This document shows positions 36,162-45,228 of a stretch of DNA of 64,000 bases, one piece after another. Source of the DNA: JAGPUQ01 sp050250395 (GTDB lineage Bacteria > Pseudomonadota > Gammaproteobacteria > Pseudomonadales > Porticoccaceae); contig JBFWOQ010000014.1 of the NCBI GenBank assembly GCA_050250395.1, positions 1 to 64,000 on the forward strand, read 5' to 3'. A model generated the notes under the pieces. It did not search any database, had not been told where the DNA came from, and saw only the letters and a list, made by a program, of their open reading frames with translations. Each line of letters begins with the position of its first letter. Position 1 is the stretch's first letter. A program made the translations under genes and the position numbers.

Positions 36162-37467
36162 ATCGCTGCTGCTTTCCGCCGCGAGGCGCGCACTGCTGTG
36201 CGTGTGCGGCGCACTGGCGCTCGCATTGACTCCCGCGAGCCACGCGGAACCCGCGCTTCTCGACGGCGTCGCCGCGATTGTCAACGACGATGTGGTTTTG
36301 CTCAGCGAACTGCGCAACGAAGTCGAGATGGTGCAACGGCAATTGATGCAGACGCAGAATCAGGCACCACCGCGCGACATACTGGTGAACCAGGTGATGG
36401 ACCGCCTCATCCTCGACAAGCTCCAACTGGCCATGGGCGCGCGAGCAGGCGTCACGATAACGGATGGCGAACGCAACCAGGCCTTGGCGCGCATTGCCGA
36501 ACGCTCGGGACTTACCCTGGAAGAACTCTACGCGCAGGCCCAGGCCGATGGCCTGTCGCCCAGTGCACTGCGCGAGAAGATTGCGCAGGAAATGATCATT
36601 TCCCGGGTCCAGCAGTCGGTCGTGAACCGGCGTATCAACGTCTCCAACGCTGAAATCGAGGCCTTTCTAGGCTCCGAAGCGGCCGCGCAGCTGGTGTCCG
36701 CCGAAGAAATCAATGTGGGCCATATCCTGCTCCCGCTCGCCCCGGCGGCGAACGACGCCGAAGTGACGGCAGTCCGGGAAAAGGCCGAAGCATTGCGCGA
36801 GAAAGCGCTGCAGGGAGAGGATTTTCGCCAACTGGCGGTCGCCCACTCGTCCGGGCAGAACGCCCTGGAAGGTGGCGATCTCGGCTGGCGCACGGCGAGC
36901 CAGCTGCCGGGCGCGTTCATGGTCGCCCTGCGCAACCTGGACCCTGGGCAGATCACCGCACCTCTGCGCAGCGACGCCGGCTTCCACCTGCTCAAGCTGT
37001 ACGGGCGGCGCGGCGGCACCGATCGTGTGGTGCGCCAGAGCCGGGTCAGTCACATACTGATCAAGCCCAGTGAAATCCGGACTGAGGATCAGGCACTTGA
37101 GTTTGCGCAAACCTTGCGCAGACGCACCATCTCCGGCGAGGATTTCAGCACGTTGGCACAGGATTTTTCGGAAGACCCTGGTACCGCACTCAAGGGCGGC
37201 GACCTCGGCTGGGCTTTGCCGGGGCAGTTCGTCCCGGAATTCGAAGCGGTCATGAACGCCACCGAGCTCGACGCGGTTTCCGAGCCCTTCAAAACCCAGT
37301 TCGGCTGGCACATCCTGAAGATAACCGGGCGCCGGGATCAGGATTTCTCCACGGAAATTCGCCACAATCAGGCGGCAGCGTTCCTGCGGCAACGCAAATT
37401 CGAAGAAGAATTGCCGATCTGGCTGCGAGAACTACGCGACGAAGCCTTCGTCGAAATCAAGCTATGA
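36136..37467 (+). CDS. surA: Periplasmic chaperone/peptidyl-prolyl isomerase SurA
   Basis: A 443-residue periplasmic chaperone for outer-membrane proteins. The signal peptide ends at about residue 37 (TPASHA). The N-terminal SurA domain begins LLDGVAAIVNDDVVLLSEL; two parvulin domains start at NVGHILLPL and SHILIKPSE, each with its GGDLGW motif. A C-terminal strand returns to the chaperone core. It overlaps lptD by 26 nt and pdxA by four (ATGA). Confidence 0.97.
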   Translation: MAMNPVTARSLLLSAARRALLCVCGALALALTPASHAEPALLDGVAAIVNDDVVLLSELRNEVEMVQRQLMQTQNQAPPRDILVNQVMDRLILDKLQLAMGARAGVTITDGERNQALARIAERSGLTLEELYAQAQADGLSPSALREKIAQEMIISRVQQSVVNRRINVSNAEIEAFLGSEAAAQLVSAEEINVGHILLPLAPAANDAEVTAVREKAEALREKALQGEDFRQLAVAHSSGQNALEGGDLGWRTASQLPGAFMVALRNLDPGQITAPLRSDAGFHLLKLYGRRGGTDRVVRQSRVSHILIKPSEIRTEDQALEFAQTLRRRTISGEDFSTLAQDFSEDPGTALKGGDLGWALPGQFVPEFEAVMNATELDAVSEPFKTQFGWHILKITGRRDQDFSTEIRHNQAAAFLRQRKFEEELPIWLRELRDEAFVEIKL

Positions 37468-38444
37468 CGCTGCGCGTTGCCGTGACACCGGGCGAGCCGG
37501 CAGGCATCGGCCCGGACCTGTTGCTGCAGCTGATTCAGGACGGCCATCGCCACGAGTTGGTGGCCTATACCGATCCCGAGGTGCTCACCCAGCGCGCGGC
37601 CCTGCTGCGCCTGCCGGTGCGGCTGCGGACACCCGCGGCATCGCCCCAACCCCTGGCTCCCGGTGAGCTGGCGATAGCGCCGCTGCCGGCACCGGCGCCC
37701 GTGCTTCCCGGCCGGCCGAGCCGCGACACCGCCGCCTGGGTACTGGACACGGTGCGCACCGCCACGCGGGATTGTCTTGCCGGACGCTGCGCGGCGCTGG
37801 TGACGGGACCGCTTCACAAGGCGGTCATCAACGATGCTGGGATCCCGTTTTCGGGACATACCGAACTGCTCGCCGAGCTGACGGGCACGCCGCAGGTCGT
37901 CATGATGCTGGCCACGAAGGGGTTGCGGGTGGCACTGGTCACCACGCATCTGCCACTTGCCGCGGTCCCCGCAGCCATCACCCGCGAAGTGCTCACCCGC
38001 GTCATCGAAGTGCTGCACGCGGAGCTTGCACATCGGTTCGCCATTCCCAAGCCGCGTATTCTGGTGTGCGGGCTCAATCCCCATGCGGGCGAAGGCGGCC
38101 ATCTGGGGCGCGAGGAAATCGACGTACTCGTGCCGGTATTGGAGCAGTTGCAAAAACGCGGCATGGATCTGGTCGGGCCGCTGCCCGCGGACACGCTGTT
38201 CACGCCCAACCATCTCGCCGGCGCCGATGCGGTGCTTGCGATGTATCACGATCAGGGCTTGCCCGTGCTGAAGCACATGGGGTTCGGACGCGCCGCCAAC
38301 ATAACCCTGGGACTGCCCATCATCCGGACCTCGGTCGATCACGGCACGGCCCTGGAGCTGGTCGGCACGGGCACCGCCGATAGCGGCAGCTTGCGGACGG
38401 CGATCGACTATGCGGTGGATCTTGCGCTGCGGACCCGTCGGTGA
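37464..38444 (+). CDS. pdxA: 4-hydroxythreonine-4-phosphate dehydrogenase
   Basis: A 326-residue NAD-dependent, metal-requiring enzyme of pyridoxal-phosphate synthesis. It carries VTPGEPAGIGPDL at the start, FSGHTELLAE (130-139) with a metal-binding histidine, GLNPHAGEGGHLGREE and the MYHDQGLPVLKHMGF segment. The start overlaps the surA stop as ATGA and the stop overlaps the rsmA start as GTGA. Confidence 0.97.
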   Translation: MTLRVAVTPGEPAGIGPDLLLQLIQDGHRHELVAYTDPEVLTQRAALLRLPVRLRTPAASPQPLAPGELAIAPLPAPAPVLPGRPSRDTAAWVLDTVRTATRDCLAGRCAALVTGPLHKAVINDAGIPFSGHTELLAELTGTPQVVMMLATKGLRVALVTTHLPLAAVPAAITREVLTRVIEVLHAELAHRFAIPKPRILVCGLNPHAGEGGHLGREEIDVLVPVLEQLQKRGMDLVGPLPADTLFTPNHLAGADAVLAMYHDQGLPVLKHMGFGRAANITLGLPIIRTSVDHGTALELVGTGTADSGSLRTAIDYAVDLALRTRR

Positions 38445-39235
38445 GCGCACATCCCCACCGCGCGCGCAAACGGTTCGGGCAGCATTTTCTCTGCGATCCC
38501 AATGTCATCGACCAGATCGTAGCCGCCGTGAGACCGCAACCCGGGGCGCGACTGATCGAAATCGGCCCTGGGCGCGGAGTGCTGACCGACGCCCTGCTGC
38601 ACACCGGGTGCGAACTCTGGGCGATCGAGATTGACCGCGATCTCGCCGCATTGTTGCAGCGTCGCTACCGGGACGCCGCGAATTTTCATCTGGTGACGGG
38701 CGACGCGCTGCACACCGACTACCGCGCCTTGGTACGGACTGACCAACCACTGCGGCTGGTCGGTAACCTGCCCTACAACATCTCGACACCGCTGCTGTTT
38801 CACCTGCTCGCGCAGCGCGAATGCATCCAGGACATGCATTTCATGCTGCAAAAAGAGGTAGTGGACCGCCTCGCGGCCACACCCGGCACCAAAGCCTACG
38901 GCCGCCTCAGCGTCATGGTGCAGTATTACTGCAGGGTGGAGCCGCTGTTCGACGTGCCGCCCTCGGCATTTTCACCGCCGCCCAAGGTGGACTCCGCCGT
39001 GGTGCGCCTGACACCTCACGGGCACATCGAGCCGGTGGCAAAGGATCCCGCGCTGTTGGAAAATCTCGTCAATCTGTGTTTTCAGCAGCGGCGCAAGACT
39101 CTGCGCAACTGTCTCAAGACCCTGGTTGAACCGCCGCATCTGGACGAACTCGGCGCGCCACTCGCCGCCCGCCCGGAAACGCTTGCGGTAGCGGACTTCG
39201 TGGCACTGAGTAACCGCATAGGCGCACTACCATGA
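38441..39235 (+). CDS. rsmA: 16S rRNA (adenine-1518/1519-N6)-dimethyltransferase
   Basis: A 264-residue KsgA/RsmA methyltransferase that dimethylates two adenines near the 16S 3' end late in 30S assembly. The leader KRFGQHFLCDPNVIDQI, the SAM loop IEIGPGRGVLT (40-49) and the catalytic NLPYN (109-113) are present. The start codon is GTG, overlapping the pdxA stop; the stop overlaps apaG as ATGA. Its substrate site is close to the 16S end processed by YbeY. Confidence 0.97.
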   Translation: MSAHPHRARKRFGQHFLCDPNVIDQIVAAVRPQPGARLIEIGPGRGVLTDALLHTGCELWAIEIDRDLAALLQRRYRDAANFHLVTGDALHTDYRALVRTDQPLRLVGNLPYNISTPLLFHLLAQRECIQDMHFMLQKEVVDRLAATPGTKAYGRLSVMVQYYCRVEPLFDVPPSAFSPPPKVDSAVVRLTPHGHIEPVAKDPALLENLVNLCFQQRRKTLRNCLKTLVEPPHLDELGAPLAARPETLAVADFVALSNRIGALP

Positions 39236-39606
39236 ACCCCAGCGACATCCGTATTACCGCCAGGACCCAATACCTGCCCGAACAATCGAAGCCCGCGCAG
39301 CGCCAGTTTGCCTTCGCCTACGAAATCACCATTGCCAATCTCGGCACCACTTCCGTGCAACTGATCTCCCGGCACTGGGTGATCGTCGACGCTCACGACA
39401 AGACCCAGGAAGTACGAGGTGTCGGAGTGGTGGGCGAACAGCCGCGGATCGAACCCGGACAGTCCTACCGCTACACCAGCGGCGTCGTGCTCGGCACCGG
39501 ACACGGCACCATGACCGGCAGCTATCGGATGCAGGACAGCACGGGCGCCGAATTCGACGCCGCCATCCCACTGTTTGCGCTGGCCATGCCGGGAACGATT
39601 CACTAA
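39232..39606 (+). CDS. apaG: ApaG domain protein
   Basis: A 124-residue fibronectin-like beta-sandwich protein. ITARTQYLPEQSKPAQRQFAFAYEITI, SRHWVIVDAHDKTQEVRGVGVVGEQP and GSYRMQDSTG match the family. ApaG (formerly CorD) is functionally ill-defined but is usually followed directly by apaH. Its TAA stop is part of a CTAA that is duplicated at the far end of the inserted element. Confidence 0.95.
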   Translation: MNPSDIRITARTQYLPEQSKPAQRQFAFAYEITIANLGTTSVQLISRHWVIVDAHDKTQEVRGVGVVGEQPRIEPGQSYRYTSGVVLGTGHGTMTGSYRMQDSTGAEFDAAIPLFALAMPGTIH

Positions 39607-39747
39607 CAGCTTGTTGAAAAACGTCGCGAGGGGGCCAGATGCGAGGCGCACGGCGCGCAGTGACCGAGACATATCAAATAGATAGGCGAGGGAGCGAGCA
39701 CCGCGCAACAAAGCAGATGGCTGCCGCAGCAGCTTTTCAACAAGCTG
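39607..39747. mobile_element. MITE-like non-coding element between apaG and apaH
   Basis: A 141-bp element bounded by perfect 14-bp terminal inverted repeats, CAGCTTGTTGAAAA at 39607-39620 and its complement at 39734-39747. It is flanked by CTAA direct repeats (39603-39606 and 39748-39751), as expected of a target duplication. It has no open frame. The ends resemble the TTTTTCAACAGCCTG-type repeats I recall from several gammaproteobacterial genomes. Removing the element and one CTAA leaves apaG and apaH 3 nt apart, the coupled spacing expected here. Confidence 0.85.
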
Positions 39748-39754
39748 CTAAGCC

Positions 39755-40558
39755 GTGACTGCCTACGCTGTAGGTGACATCCAGGGCTGTCTCGACCCAC
39801 TGCGACGACTGCTCGACAGTGTGGCCTTCGATCCGGCGCGGGATCGCCTGTTTGCGGTGGGCGACCTCGTCAATCGGGGTCCGGATTCGCTCGGCACACT
39901 GCGTTGGGCTGCTGCGCTGGGCGCCAGCTTCGACACGGTGCTCGGGAATCACGACCTGCATTTGCTGGCGGTCGCAGCCGGCGTGCGGCCGGCACATCCC
40001 AAGGACACGCTGGAGGAAATTCTCAAGGCGCCGGATCGCGACGAGCTGCTGCACTGGTTGCGCCACCGGCCACTGTTGATCGAAGCACAGGACCATGTAC
40101 TGGTCCACGCCGGGATCCTGCCGGGCTGGTCGCTGGCCCAGGCACGCGGTTACGCCAACGAAGTCGAGGCCGTGTTGCGCACCGAATCCCTGGCGCTGCT
40201 GCGCGAACTGTACGGCGACGCGCCGGACTGGAGCGCCGATCTGACGGGACCCGGTCGCTGGCGCGCCATCGTCAACGTATTCACGCGCATGCGCTTTTGC
40301 AGCGCGGCGGGGCACCTCGATTTGCGCACCAAAAGCGGCCCGGCGTCGCCGCCACCCGGGCTGCTGCCCTGGTACGCGCATGCCGGTCGCGCGACCCGTG
40401 ACATCCCCATCGTGTTCGGCCACTGGGCCGCTCTGAACGGCGCGGATTGCGGCACCGGGCTGTTTCCCCTGGACACCGGCTGCGTCTGGGGCAGCCGTCT
40501 ACGGCTGATGAATCTCGCCACCGGCCGCTACCATCACTGTTCCTGCGCACCCGGATAG
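39755..40558 (+). CDS. apaH: Symmetrical bis(5'-nucleosyl)-tetraphosphatase
   Basis: A 267-residue metallophosphatase that hydrolyses Ap4A to two ADP and also removes Np4 caps from RNA. Metal-site motifs are GDIQGC (7-12), GDLVNRGPDS (36-45), GNHDLHLL (64-71) and the late FGHWAALNG. The start is GTG, only 7 nt after the inserted element; no ribosome-binding site is visible (CAAGCTGCTAAGCC before GTG), so coupling to apaG has probably been lost and expression may be reduced. Confidence 0.95.
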   Translation: MTAYAVGDIQGCLDPLRRLLDSVAFDPARDRLFAVGDLVNRGPDSLGTLRWAAALGASFDTVLGNHDLHLLAVAAGVRPAHPKDTLEEILKAPDRDELLHWLRHRPLLIEAQDHVLVHAGILPGWSLAQARGYANEVEAVLRTESLALLRELYGDAPDWSADLTGPGRWRAIVNVFTRMRFCSAAGHLDLRTKSGPASPPPGLLPWYAHAGRATRDIPIVFGHWAALNGADCGTGLFPLDTGCVWGSRLRLMNLATGRYHHCSCAPG

Positions 40559-40573
40559 GCGGTGCCGACGGTC

Positions 40574-40987
40574 TCAGCTCGGCAAAGCGGAAGCAGCATC
40601 CGGAGGAATCGCGTAGGCGCCAGTGACGTGGGCTACCGGTAGACGGCTGCCGTCGGAATAGAGGGTGACTTCACCCACCACCAGACGCTTACCAACCTTG
40701 AGTAGACGGCACTCCCCCAAAATGTCGGTGTCGCCTGCGGGTTTGCGCAAAAAATTGATGGTCAGGCTGGTGGTGACCGCAAGCGCGACCGGACCCATGA
40801 TGGCAAGGATGGAAGCGTAAAGCGCAACGGCCATCGGCGCCGGCCCGGACACCGTGCCGCCCGGGCGCAGGTGCTCAAATCCAACCACCTGACGCACCGC
40901 CACACCACTGGCGGAAACCGCTTCGATGCTGACCCTGCTCTGCGGAAATTCGGCGCGGAGAAACCTGGTCAGCGCGGCCTGGTCCAT
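40574..40987 (-). CDS. PaaI-type hotdog thioesterase
   Basis: A 137-residue hotdog-fold protein. The catalytic helix region reads RPGGTVSGPAPMAVALYASILAIMG, followed by TSLTINFLRKPAGDTDILGECRLLKVGKR, a typical PaaI/YbgC-like acyl-CoA thioesterase pattern. The natural acyl-CoA is unknown. ATG at 40987 has AGGAAG upstream; a GTG directly before it is an equal alternative. It lies 35 nt after galE and converges with apaH. Confidence 0.83.
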   Translation of the reverse strand: MDQAALTRFLRAEFPQSRVSIEAVSASGVAVRQVVGFEHLRPGGTVSGPAPMAVALYASILAIMGPVALAVTTSLTINFLRKPAGDTDILGECRLLKVGKRLVVGEVTLYSDGSRLPVAHVTGAYAIPPDAASALPS

Positions 40988-41022
40988 CACGAGATCTTCC
41001 TGTGCGTCCCCGCTGCGCCCGC

Positions 41023-42051
41023 TCACCCCATGCCGTCCGGATTGGTCGACCGCCAGCGCCACACATCCGCCATCATCTCGTCCAGATCGCGCCGCGCGCG
41101 CCAGCCGAGCTCGGCCTGCGCGCGCCCCACATCCGCCCAGGATTCGGCGACATCCCCCGGACGCTTGGGCGCGATGACACAGGGCACCGAACGGCCGCTG
41201 CCGCGCTCGAAAGCCGCGACCACCTCCAGCACCGTGGAACCGCTGCCGGTTCCCAGATTCCAGGCGAAGTAACCGCCGCTGGCCGCGCGCAACACATAGC
41301 GCAACGCCGCCACATGGCCTTCGACGAGATCCATCACATGAATGTAATCGCGTATGCCGGTGCCGTCGCGGGTATCGTAGGTGTTGCCGTAGATATTGAG
41401 ATGTGGCCGTTTACCCAGGGCGACGTCGGCGACATAGGGCACCAGATTGTTGGGAACTCCCACCGGATCCTCGCCCAGCGAACCGCTGCAATGGGCGCCC
41501 ACGGGATTGAAATAGCGCAGGGCCGCCACGCGCCAAGGCGCTGATGTGGCGGCCTGAGCTGCGACCACATCGGCAAGCAGACGCTCGATCATCAGCTTCG
41601 TGCGCCCGTAGGGATTGGCGGCAGCGAGGGGCGCGTTCTCCTTTACGGGGCTGATGGCACACGCGCCATAGACAGTGGCCGAAGAGCTGAACAGCAGGTT
41701 GCGCACTCCGCCGCGCTCCATGGCGGCACAGAGACTCAGGGTGCCGCCGAGGTTATTCTGGTAGTACAGCAGAGGCCGCCGGCAGGATTCCTCTACGGAT
41801 TTCGCACCGGCAAGGTGGATCACCGCCCCAAACTGGTGTTCGCGGAATATCCGGTCGAGAAACACCGCATCGCCGATGTCACCCGTGGCAACCGGCACTG
41901 GCGTCCCAATGATTGTGGTGAGCCGGTCGACCACCGCCGGCCGGCTGTTGCTGAAATTATCCACCACGACCGGCTGGAATCCCGCCTCCACCAGCGCGAT
42001 GCAGAGATGACTGCCGATGTAACCGGCGCCGCCGGTCACCAGAATTTTCAC
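41023..42051 (-). CDS. galE: UDP-glucose 4-epimerase
   Basis: A 342-residue short-chain dehydrogenase/reductase that interconverts UDP-glucose and UDP-galactose. The NAD motif GGAGYIGS is at 7-14, and the catalytic triad is S124 (FSSSATVYG), Y148 and K152 (YGRTK). The substrate-side NPVGAHCSGSLGED and DYIHVMDLVEGH are present. The start codon is GTG at 42051 (the family's MKILVTGG starts here). It follows rplQ but is separated from it by a terminator, so it probably has its own promoter in the 107-nt leader. Likely role is surface polysaccharide or LPS sugar supply. Confidence 0.95.
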   Translation of the reverse strand: MKILVTGGAGYIGSHLCIALVEAGFQPVVVDNFSNSRPAVVDRLTTIIGTPVPVATGDIGDAVFLDRIFREHQFGAVIHLAGAKSVEESCRRPLLYYQNNLGGTLSLCAAMERGGVRNLLFSSSATVYGACAISPVKENAPLAAANPYGRTKLMIERLLADVVAAQAATSAPWRVAALRYFNPVGAHCSGSLGEDPVGVPNNLVPYVADVALGKRPHLNIYGNTYDTRDGTGIRDYIHVMDLVEGHVAALRYVLRAASGGYFAWNLGTGSGSTVLEVVAAFERGSGRSVPCVIAPKRPGDVAESWADVGRAQAELGWRARRDLDEMMADVWRWRSTNPDGMG

Positions 42052-42158
42052 GGCGATAGGCCGTTCAATGACCGGATAATGTCCAATTCCCCGGCCACAA
42101 CAGATAGTGATCGACGTTCGGAAAATGCGCGGCCTGGGCTGGCAATGCCTCCAACAGC

Positions 42159-42181
42159 AAAAAGCCGGGCTAACCCCGGCT
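42159..42181 (-). terminator. Intrinsic terminator after rplQ
   Basis: On the minus strand a perfect 7-bp stem AGCCGGG/CCCGGCT with a 5-nt loop is followed by TTTTT, 28 nt after the rplQ stop. It ends the ribosomal superoperon. Confidence 0.88.
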
Positions 42182-42208
42182 CCTGATCCGCTGATGTGGG
42201 CGCCGCCA

Positions 42209-42604
42209 TCAGTCCTCTACAACCGCGTCGGCGTCGCCGTCCGCGCGGGGTCGATCGACCAGTTCGACATAGGCCATCGGTGCCTTGTCGCCGGCGCGAA
42301 AACCGCACTTGAGAATGCGGAGATAGCCGCCGGGGCGGCCTTCGTAGCGCGGGCCAAGCTCGGTAAACAATTTACCCACGGCCGCCTTGTCGCGTAGTCG
42401 GGCGAATGCCAGCCGGCGGTTGGCGACGCTGTCTCGCTTGGCCAGGGTGATCAGGGGCTCGGCGACGCGCCGCAGCTCTTTGGCCTTGGGCAGCGTGGTA
42501 CGGATCAGTTCGTGCTCCACCAGCGATGCGGTCATGTTGCGAAACATCGCACGGCGATGCGGACTGGTACGATTCAGTTTGCGGCCACTGTGAAGATGAC
42601 GCAT
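42209..42604 (-). CDS. rplQ: 50S ribosomal protein L17
   Basis: A 131-residue L17 lining the polypeptide exit tunnel region. It starts MRHLHSGRKLNRTSPHRRAM and keeps SLVEHELIRTTLPKAKELRR. The tail (after about residue 118) is an acidic Asp/Ala extension. It is the last gene of the alpha operon and is followed by a clear terminator. Confidence 0.97.
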   Translation of the reverse strand: MRHLHSGRKLNRTSPHRRAMFRNMTASLVEHELIRTTLPKAKELRRVAEPLITLAKRDSVANRRLAFARLRDKAAVGKLFTELGPRYEGRPGGYLRILKCGFRAGDKAPMAYVELVDRPRADGDADAVVED

Positions 42605-42668
42605 GACTAGGTTCCTCGACGGGCCTTACGACCCCGTTGCACTCACAAAAATCGGCTACCGCCGGGAT

Positions 42669-43661
42669 TCAATTATCGCCGGATCTGAGATTTGCCGGCG
42701 GCCAGTTCTCGAGCCGCATTCCCAGGGACAGACCGCGGGAAGCCAGCATATCCTTGATCTCCGTCAGCGATTTTTTGCCGAGATTCGGAGTTTTCAGCAA
42801 TTCCACCTCGGTGCGCTGAATGAGGTCGCCGATGTAATAAATGGCTTCCGCCTTGAGGCAATTGGCTGACCGCACAGTCAATTCCAGATCATCGACCGGA
42901 CGCAACAGGATAGGATCGATCTCGCTGTGCCGCTTTTCCGGCTCCGCTTTACGATCACTCTCCATATCGACGAAGACCGCCAGCTGCTGCTGCAAAATGG
43001 ACGCCGCGCGACGGATGGCTTCCTCCGGTCCAATGCTGCCATTGGTTTCAAGGTCGAGCACCAGTTTGTCCAGATCTGTGCGCTGCTCGACGCGTGCCCG
43101 CTCCACCACATAGGAGACCCGGCGCACCGGGCTATAGGATGCGTCCAGCCGCAATTTTCCGATCGACCGAGTTTCTTCGTCGCCGCCGTCGCGCGCATCG
43201 GCCGGCTCGTATCCTCGCCCGCGCAAAATACGCAACGTCATGTTGAGCTCGGTATTACCCGATATCCGGCAAATGACATGGTCCGGATTGTGTATTTCGA
43301 TGTTGGCGTCGGACTTGATGTCTCCGGCCGTGACTATGGCCGGGCCCTTCTTGCGAAGCGACACGCGGGCGTCTTCCTTACCGTGCATCGAGATAGCGAT
43401 GTTTTTGAGGTTCAGCAGGATCTCGATCACATCTTCCTGTACGCCTTCAATTGCGCTGTACTCGTGCTGAACCCCATCGATTTCCACTTCAACAATGGCG
43501 CAGCCAGGCATCCATGACAACAGGATGCGGCGCAACGCATTACCCAGGGTATGCCCAAAGCCACGCTCAAGGGGCTCGAGCACAATCCGGGCATGACTTC
43601 TGTCATGCGCGGTGATGTCAATCGAACGCGGGGTAAGCAGTTCTGTAGATGATGTTTGCAT
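42669..43661 (-). CDS. rpoA: RNA polymerase alpha subunit
   Basis: A 330-residue alpha subunit. The N-terminal assembly domain contains ARIVLEPLERGFGHTLGNALRR and LLSWMPGCAIVEVEIDGV; the C-terminal domain has RSANCLKAEAIYYIGDLIQR and LLKTPNLGKKSLTEIKD, the UP-element and activator contact surface. Length and domains are canonical. It lies between rpsD and rplQ. Confidence 0.98.
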   Translation of the reverse strand: MQTSSTELLTPRSIDITAHDRSHARIVLEPLERGFGHTLGNALRRILLSWMPGCAIVEVEIDGVQHEYSAIEGVQEDVIEILLNLKNIAISMHGKEDARVSLRKKGPAIVTAGDIKSDANIEIHNPDHVICRISGNTELNMTLRILRGRGYEPADARDGGDEETRSIGKLRLDASYSPVRRVSYVVERARVEQRTDLDKLVLDLETNGSIGPEEAIRRAASILQQQLAVFVDMESDRKAEPEKRHSEIDPILLRPVDDLELTVRSANCLKAEAIYYIGDLIQRTEVELLKTPNLGKKSLTEIKDMLASRGLSLGMRLENWPPANLRSGDN

Positions 43662-43703
43662 GTACCCTCAACCATTTGAGTACCGGCCGCAAGATGCCGG
43701 CAA

Positions 43704-44324
43704 TTATTTCGAATAGAGCTCGACGATAAGGCTTTCGTTGATCTCACTGGGCAATTCCGAGCGATCAGGAGCCCGCTTGAAAACGCCTTCCATCTTGTTG
43801 ACGTCCACATCCACCCAATCAACCGCGCCGCGCTGAGTCGCAAGTTGCAGCGCGGACTGGATTCGCAATTGTGTCTTCGCGCGTTCGCGCACACCGATCA
43901 CGTCGCCTTCCGCAACCTGGACCGACGGCACATTGACCTTGCGGCCGTTCACCACAATGCAGCTGTGGGCAATCAGCTGGCGGGCTTCGGCACGGGTCGA
44001 TCCGAAACCCATTCTGTACACGACATTGTCCAGCCGCTGCTCGAGTAGCCGGAGCAGATTCTCGCCGGTCACTCCCTTGCGGCGCGCCGCAGCAGCGTAG
44101 TAATTGCGGAACTGCTTTTCCAGCACGCCGTAAAGCCGCCGCACTTTCTGTTTCTCCCGCAACTGCACCCCGTAATCGGACAAACGACTGCGCCGCTGCC
44201 CATGCTGGCCGGGAATACTGTCGGCACGGCATTTCGATTCCAGAGGCCGGATGCCACTTTTCAGGAACAAGTCGGTACCTTCGCGGCGCGACAACTTGCA
44301 GGTAGGGCCCAGATATCTTGCCAT
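43704..44324 (-). CDS. rpsD: 30S ribosomal protein S4
   Basis: A 206-residue primary 16S-binding protein, MARYLGPTCKLSRREGTDLF at the start, with the S4 RNA-binding domain at RLDNVVYRMGFGSTRAEARQ. It lacks the four-cysteine zinc N-terminus found in some bacteria. In E. coli S4 is the translational repressor of the alpha operon; whether the target exists here is not shown. Confidence 0.98.
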   Translation of the reverse strand: MARYLGPTCKLSRREGTDLFLKSGIRPLESKCRADSIPGQHGQRRSRLSDYGVQLREKQKVRRLYGVLEKQFRNYYAAAARRKGVTGENLLRLLEQRLDNVVYRMGFGSTRAEARQLIAHSCIVVNGRKVNVPSVQVAEGDVIGVRERAKTQLRIQSALQLATQRGAVDWVDVDVNKMEGVFKRAPDRSELPSEINESLIVELYSK

Positions 44325-44355
44325 CGGACTATCGATCCTCTTCTATGCTGCGACT

Positions 44356-44748
44356 TCAGACGCGACGTTTTTTCGGTGGCCGGCAACCGTTGTGCGGAAT
44401 CGGGGTTACATCAGTAATATTGGTAATCTTGAACCCAGCGTTGTTCAGCGCACGGACGGCGGACTCCCGTCCTGGACCTGGCCCTTTAACACGCACATCG
44501 ACGTTCTGCATGCCGTATTCCAGCGCCGCAGTAGCTGCGCGTTCCGCAGCAACCTGGGCCGCGAACGGAGTGCTCTTGCGCGAGCCCCGGAAGCCAGAAC
44601 CACCGGAAGTCGTCCACACCAGCGCATTGCCCTGGCGGTCGGTAATGGTGACGATGGTATTGTTGAACGACGCGTGCACATGCGCGACGCCATCCACCAC
44701 CGTACGCTTGATCTTCTTTTTTACTACTTTACTGGGCGCTTTGGCCAT
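44356..44748 (-). CDS. rpsK: 30S ribosomal protein S11
   Basis: A 130-residue platform protein: HVHASFNNTIVTITDRQGNAL, GSGFRGSRKSTPFAAQVAAE and the ending DVTPIPHNGCRPPKKRRV are typical. It lies between rpsM and rpsD. Confidence 0.98.
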   Translation of the reverse strand: MAKAPSKVVKKKIKRTVVDGVAHVHASFNNTIVTITDRQGNALVWTTSGGSGFRGSRKSTPFAAQVAAERAATAALEYGMQNVDVRVKGPGPGRESAVRALNNAGFKITNITDVTPIPHNGCRPPKKRRV

Positions 44749-44775
44749 GGGAAATCTCGCTCGACTACGCGCAGG

Positions 44776-45132
44776 TTAACGCTTGATAGGCTTGCGGGGA
44801 CCCTTGCGGGTTCTCGCGTTGGTCTTGGTGCGCTGGCCACGAGCCGGAAGTCCCCGGCGATGGCGCAAACCGCGGTAACACCCGAGGTCGAGCAGGCGCT
44901 TGATGCTCATATTGACCTCGCGGCGCAAATCGCCCTCAACGGCAATTTTGGCCACCGCGCCACGCACCGCATCCAGTTGATCTTCCCTCAAATCACCGAT
45001 CTTCAGGGTTTCGGGGACGTTGGCCTGTTCGCAGACGCGCCGCGCCGTCGTCCGCCCTATGCCATAAACATAGGTCAGCGCGATAACGGCATGCTTGCTG
45101 TCAGGGATGTTGACACCGGCAATACGGGCCAT
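44776..45132 (-). CDS. rpsM: 30S ribosomal protein S13
   Basis: A 118-residue head protein that contacts the P-site tRNA and the large subunit. It starts MARIAGVNIPDSKHAVIALT, contains YGIGRTTARR, and ends with the basic tail TKTNARTRKGPRKPIKR. A 96-nt gap separates it from rpmJ upstream. In E. coli this leader holds the S4-binding pseudoknot; I see small GC stems here but cannot establish a pseudoknot. Confidence 0.98.
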   Translation of the reverse strand: MARIAGVNIPDSKHAVIALTYVYGIGRTTARRVCEQANVPETLKIGDLREDQLDAVRGAVAKIAVEGDLRREVNMSIKRLLDLGCYRGLRHRRGLPARGQRTKTNARTRKGPRKPIKR

Positions 45133-45228
45133 TCAATTCACTCCACTACTCATGTTTGACGCCGCCGTGCGGTTCGCAGGGGGCAGAAGTCCGATCGTCG
45201 TCAGGGTTCTAGCAATCAACATCCGCTG

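Noticed and set aside
45133..45228. S4-binding pseudoknot before rpsM
   Set aside because: Small GC stems exist, but I could not draw a convincing E. coli-like pseudoknot by eye.
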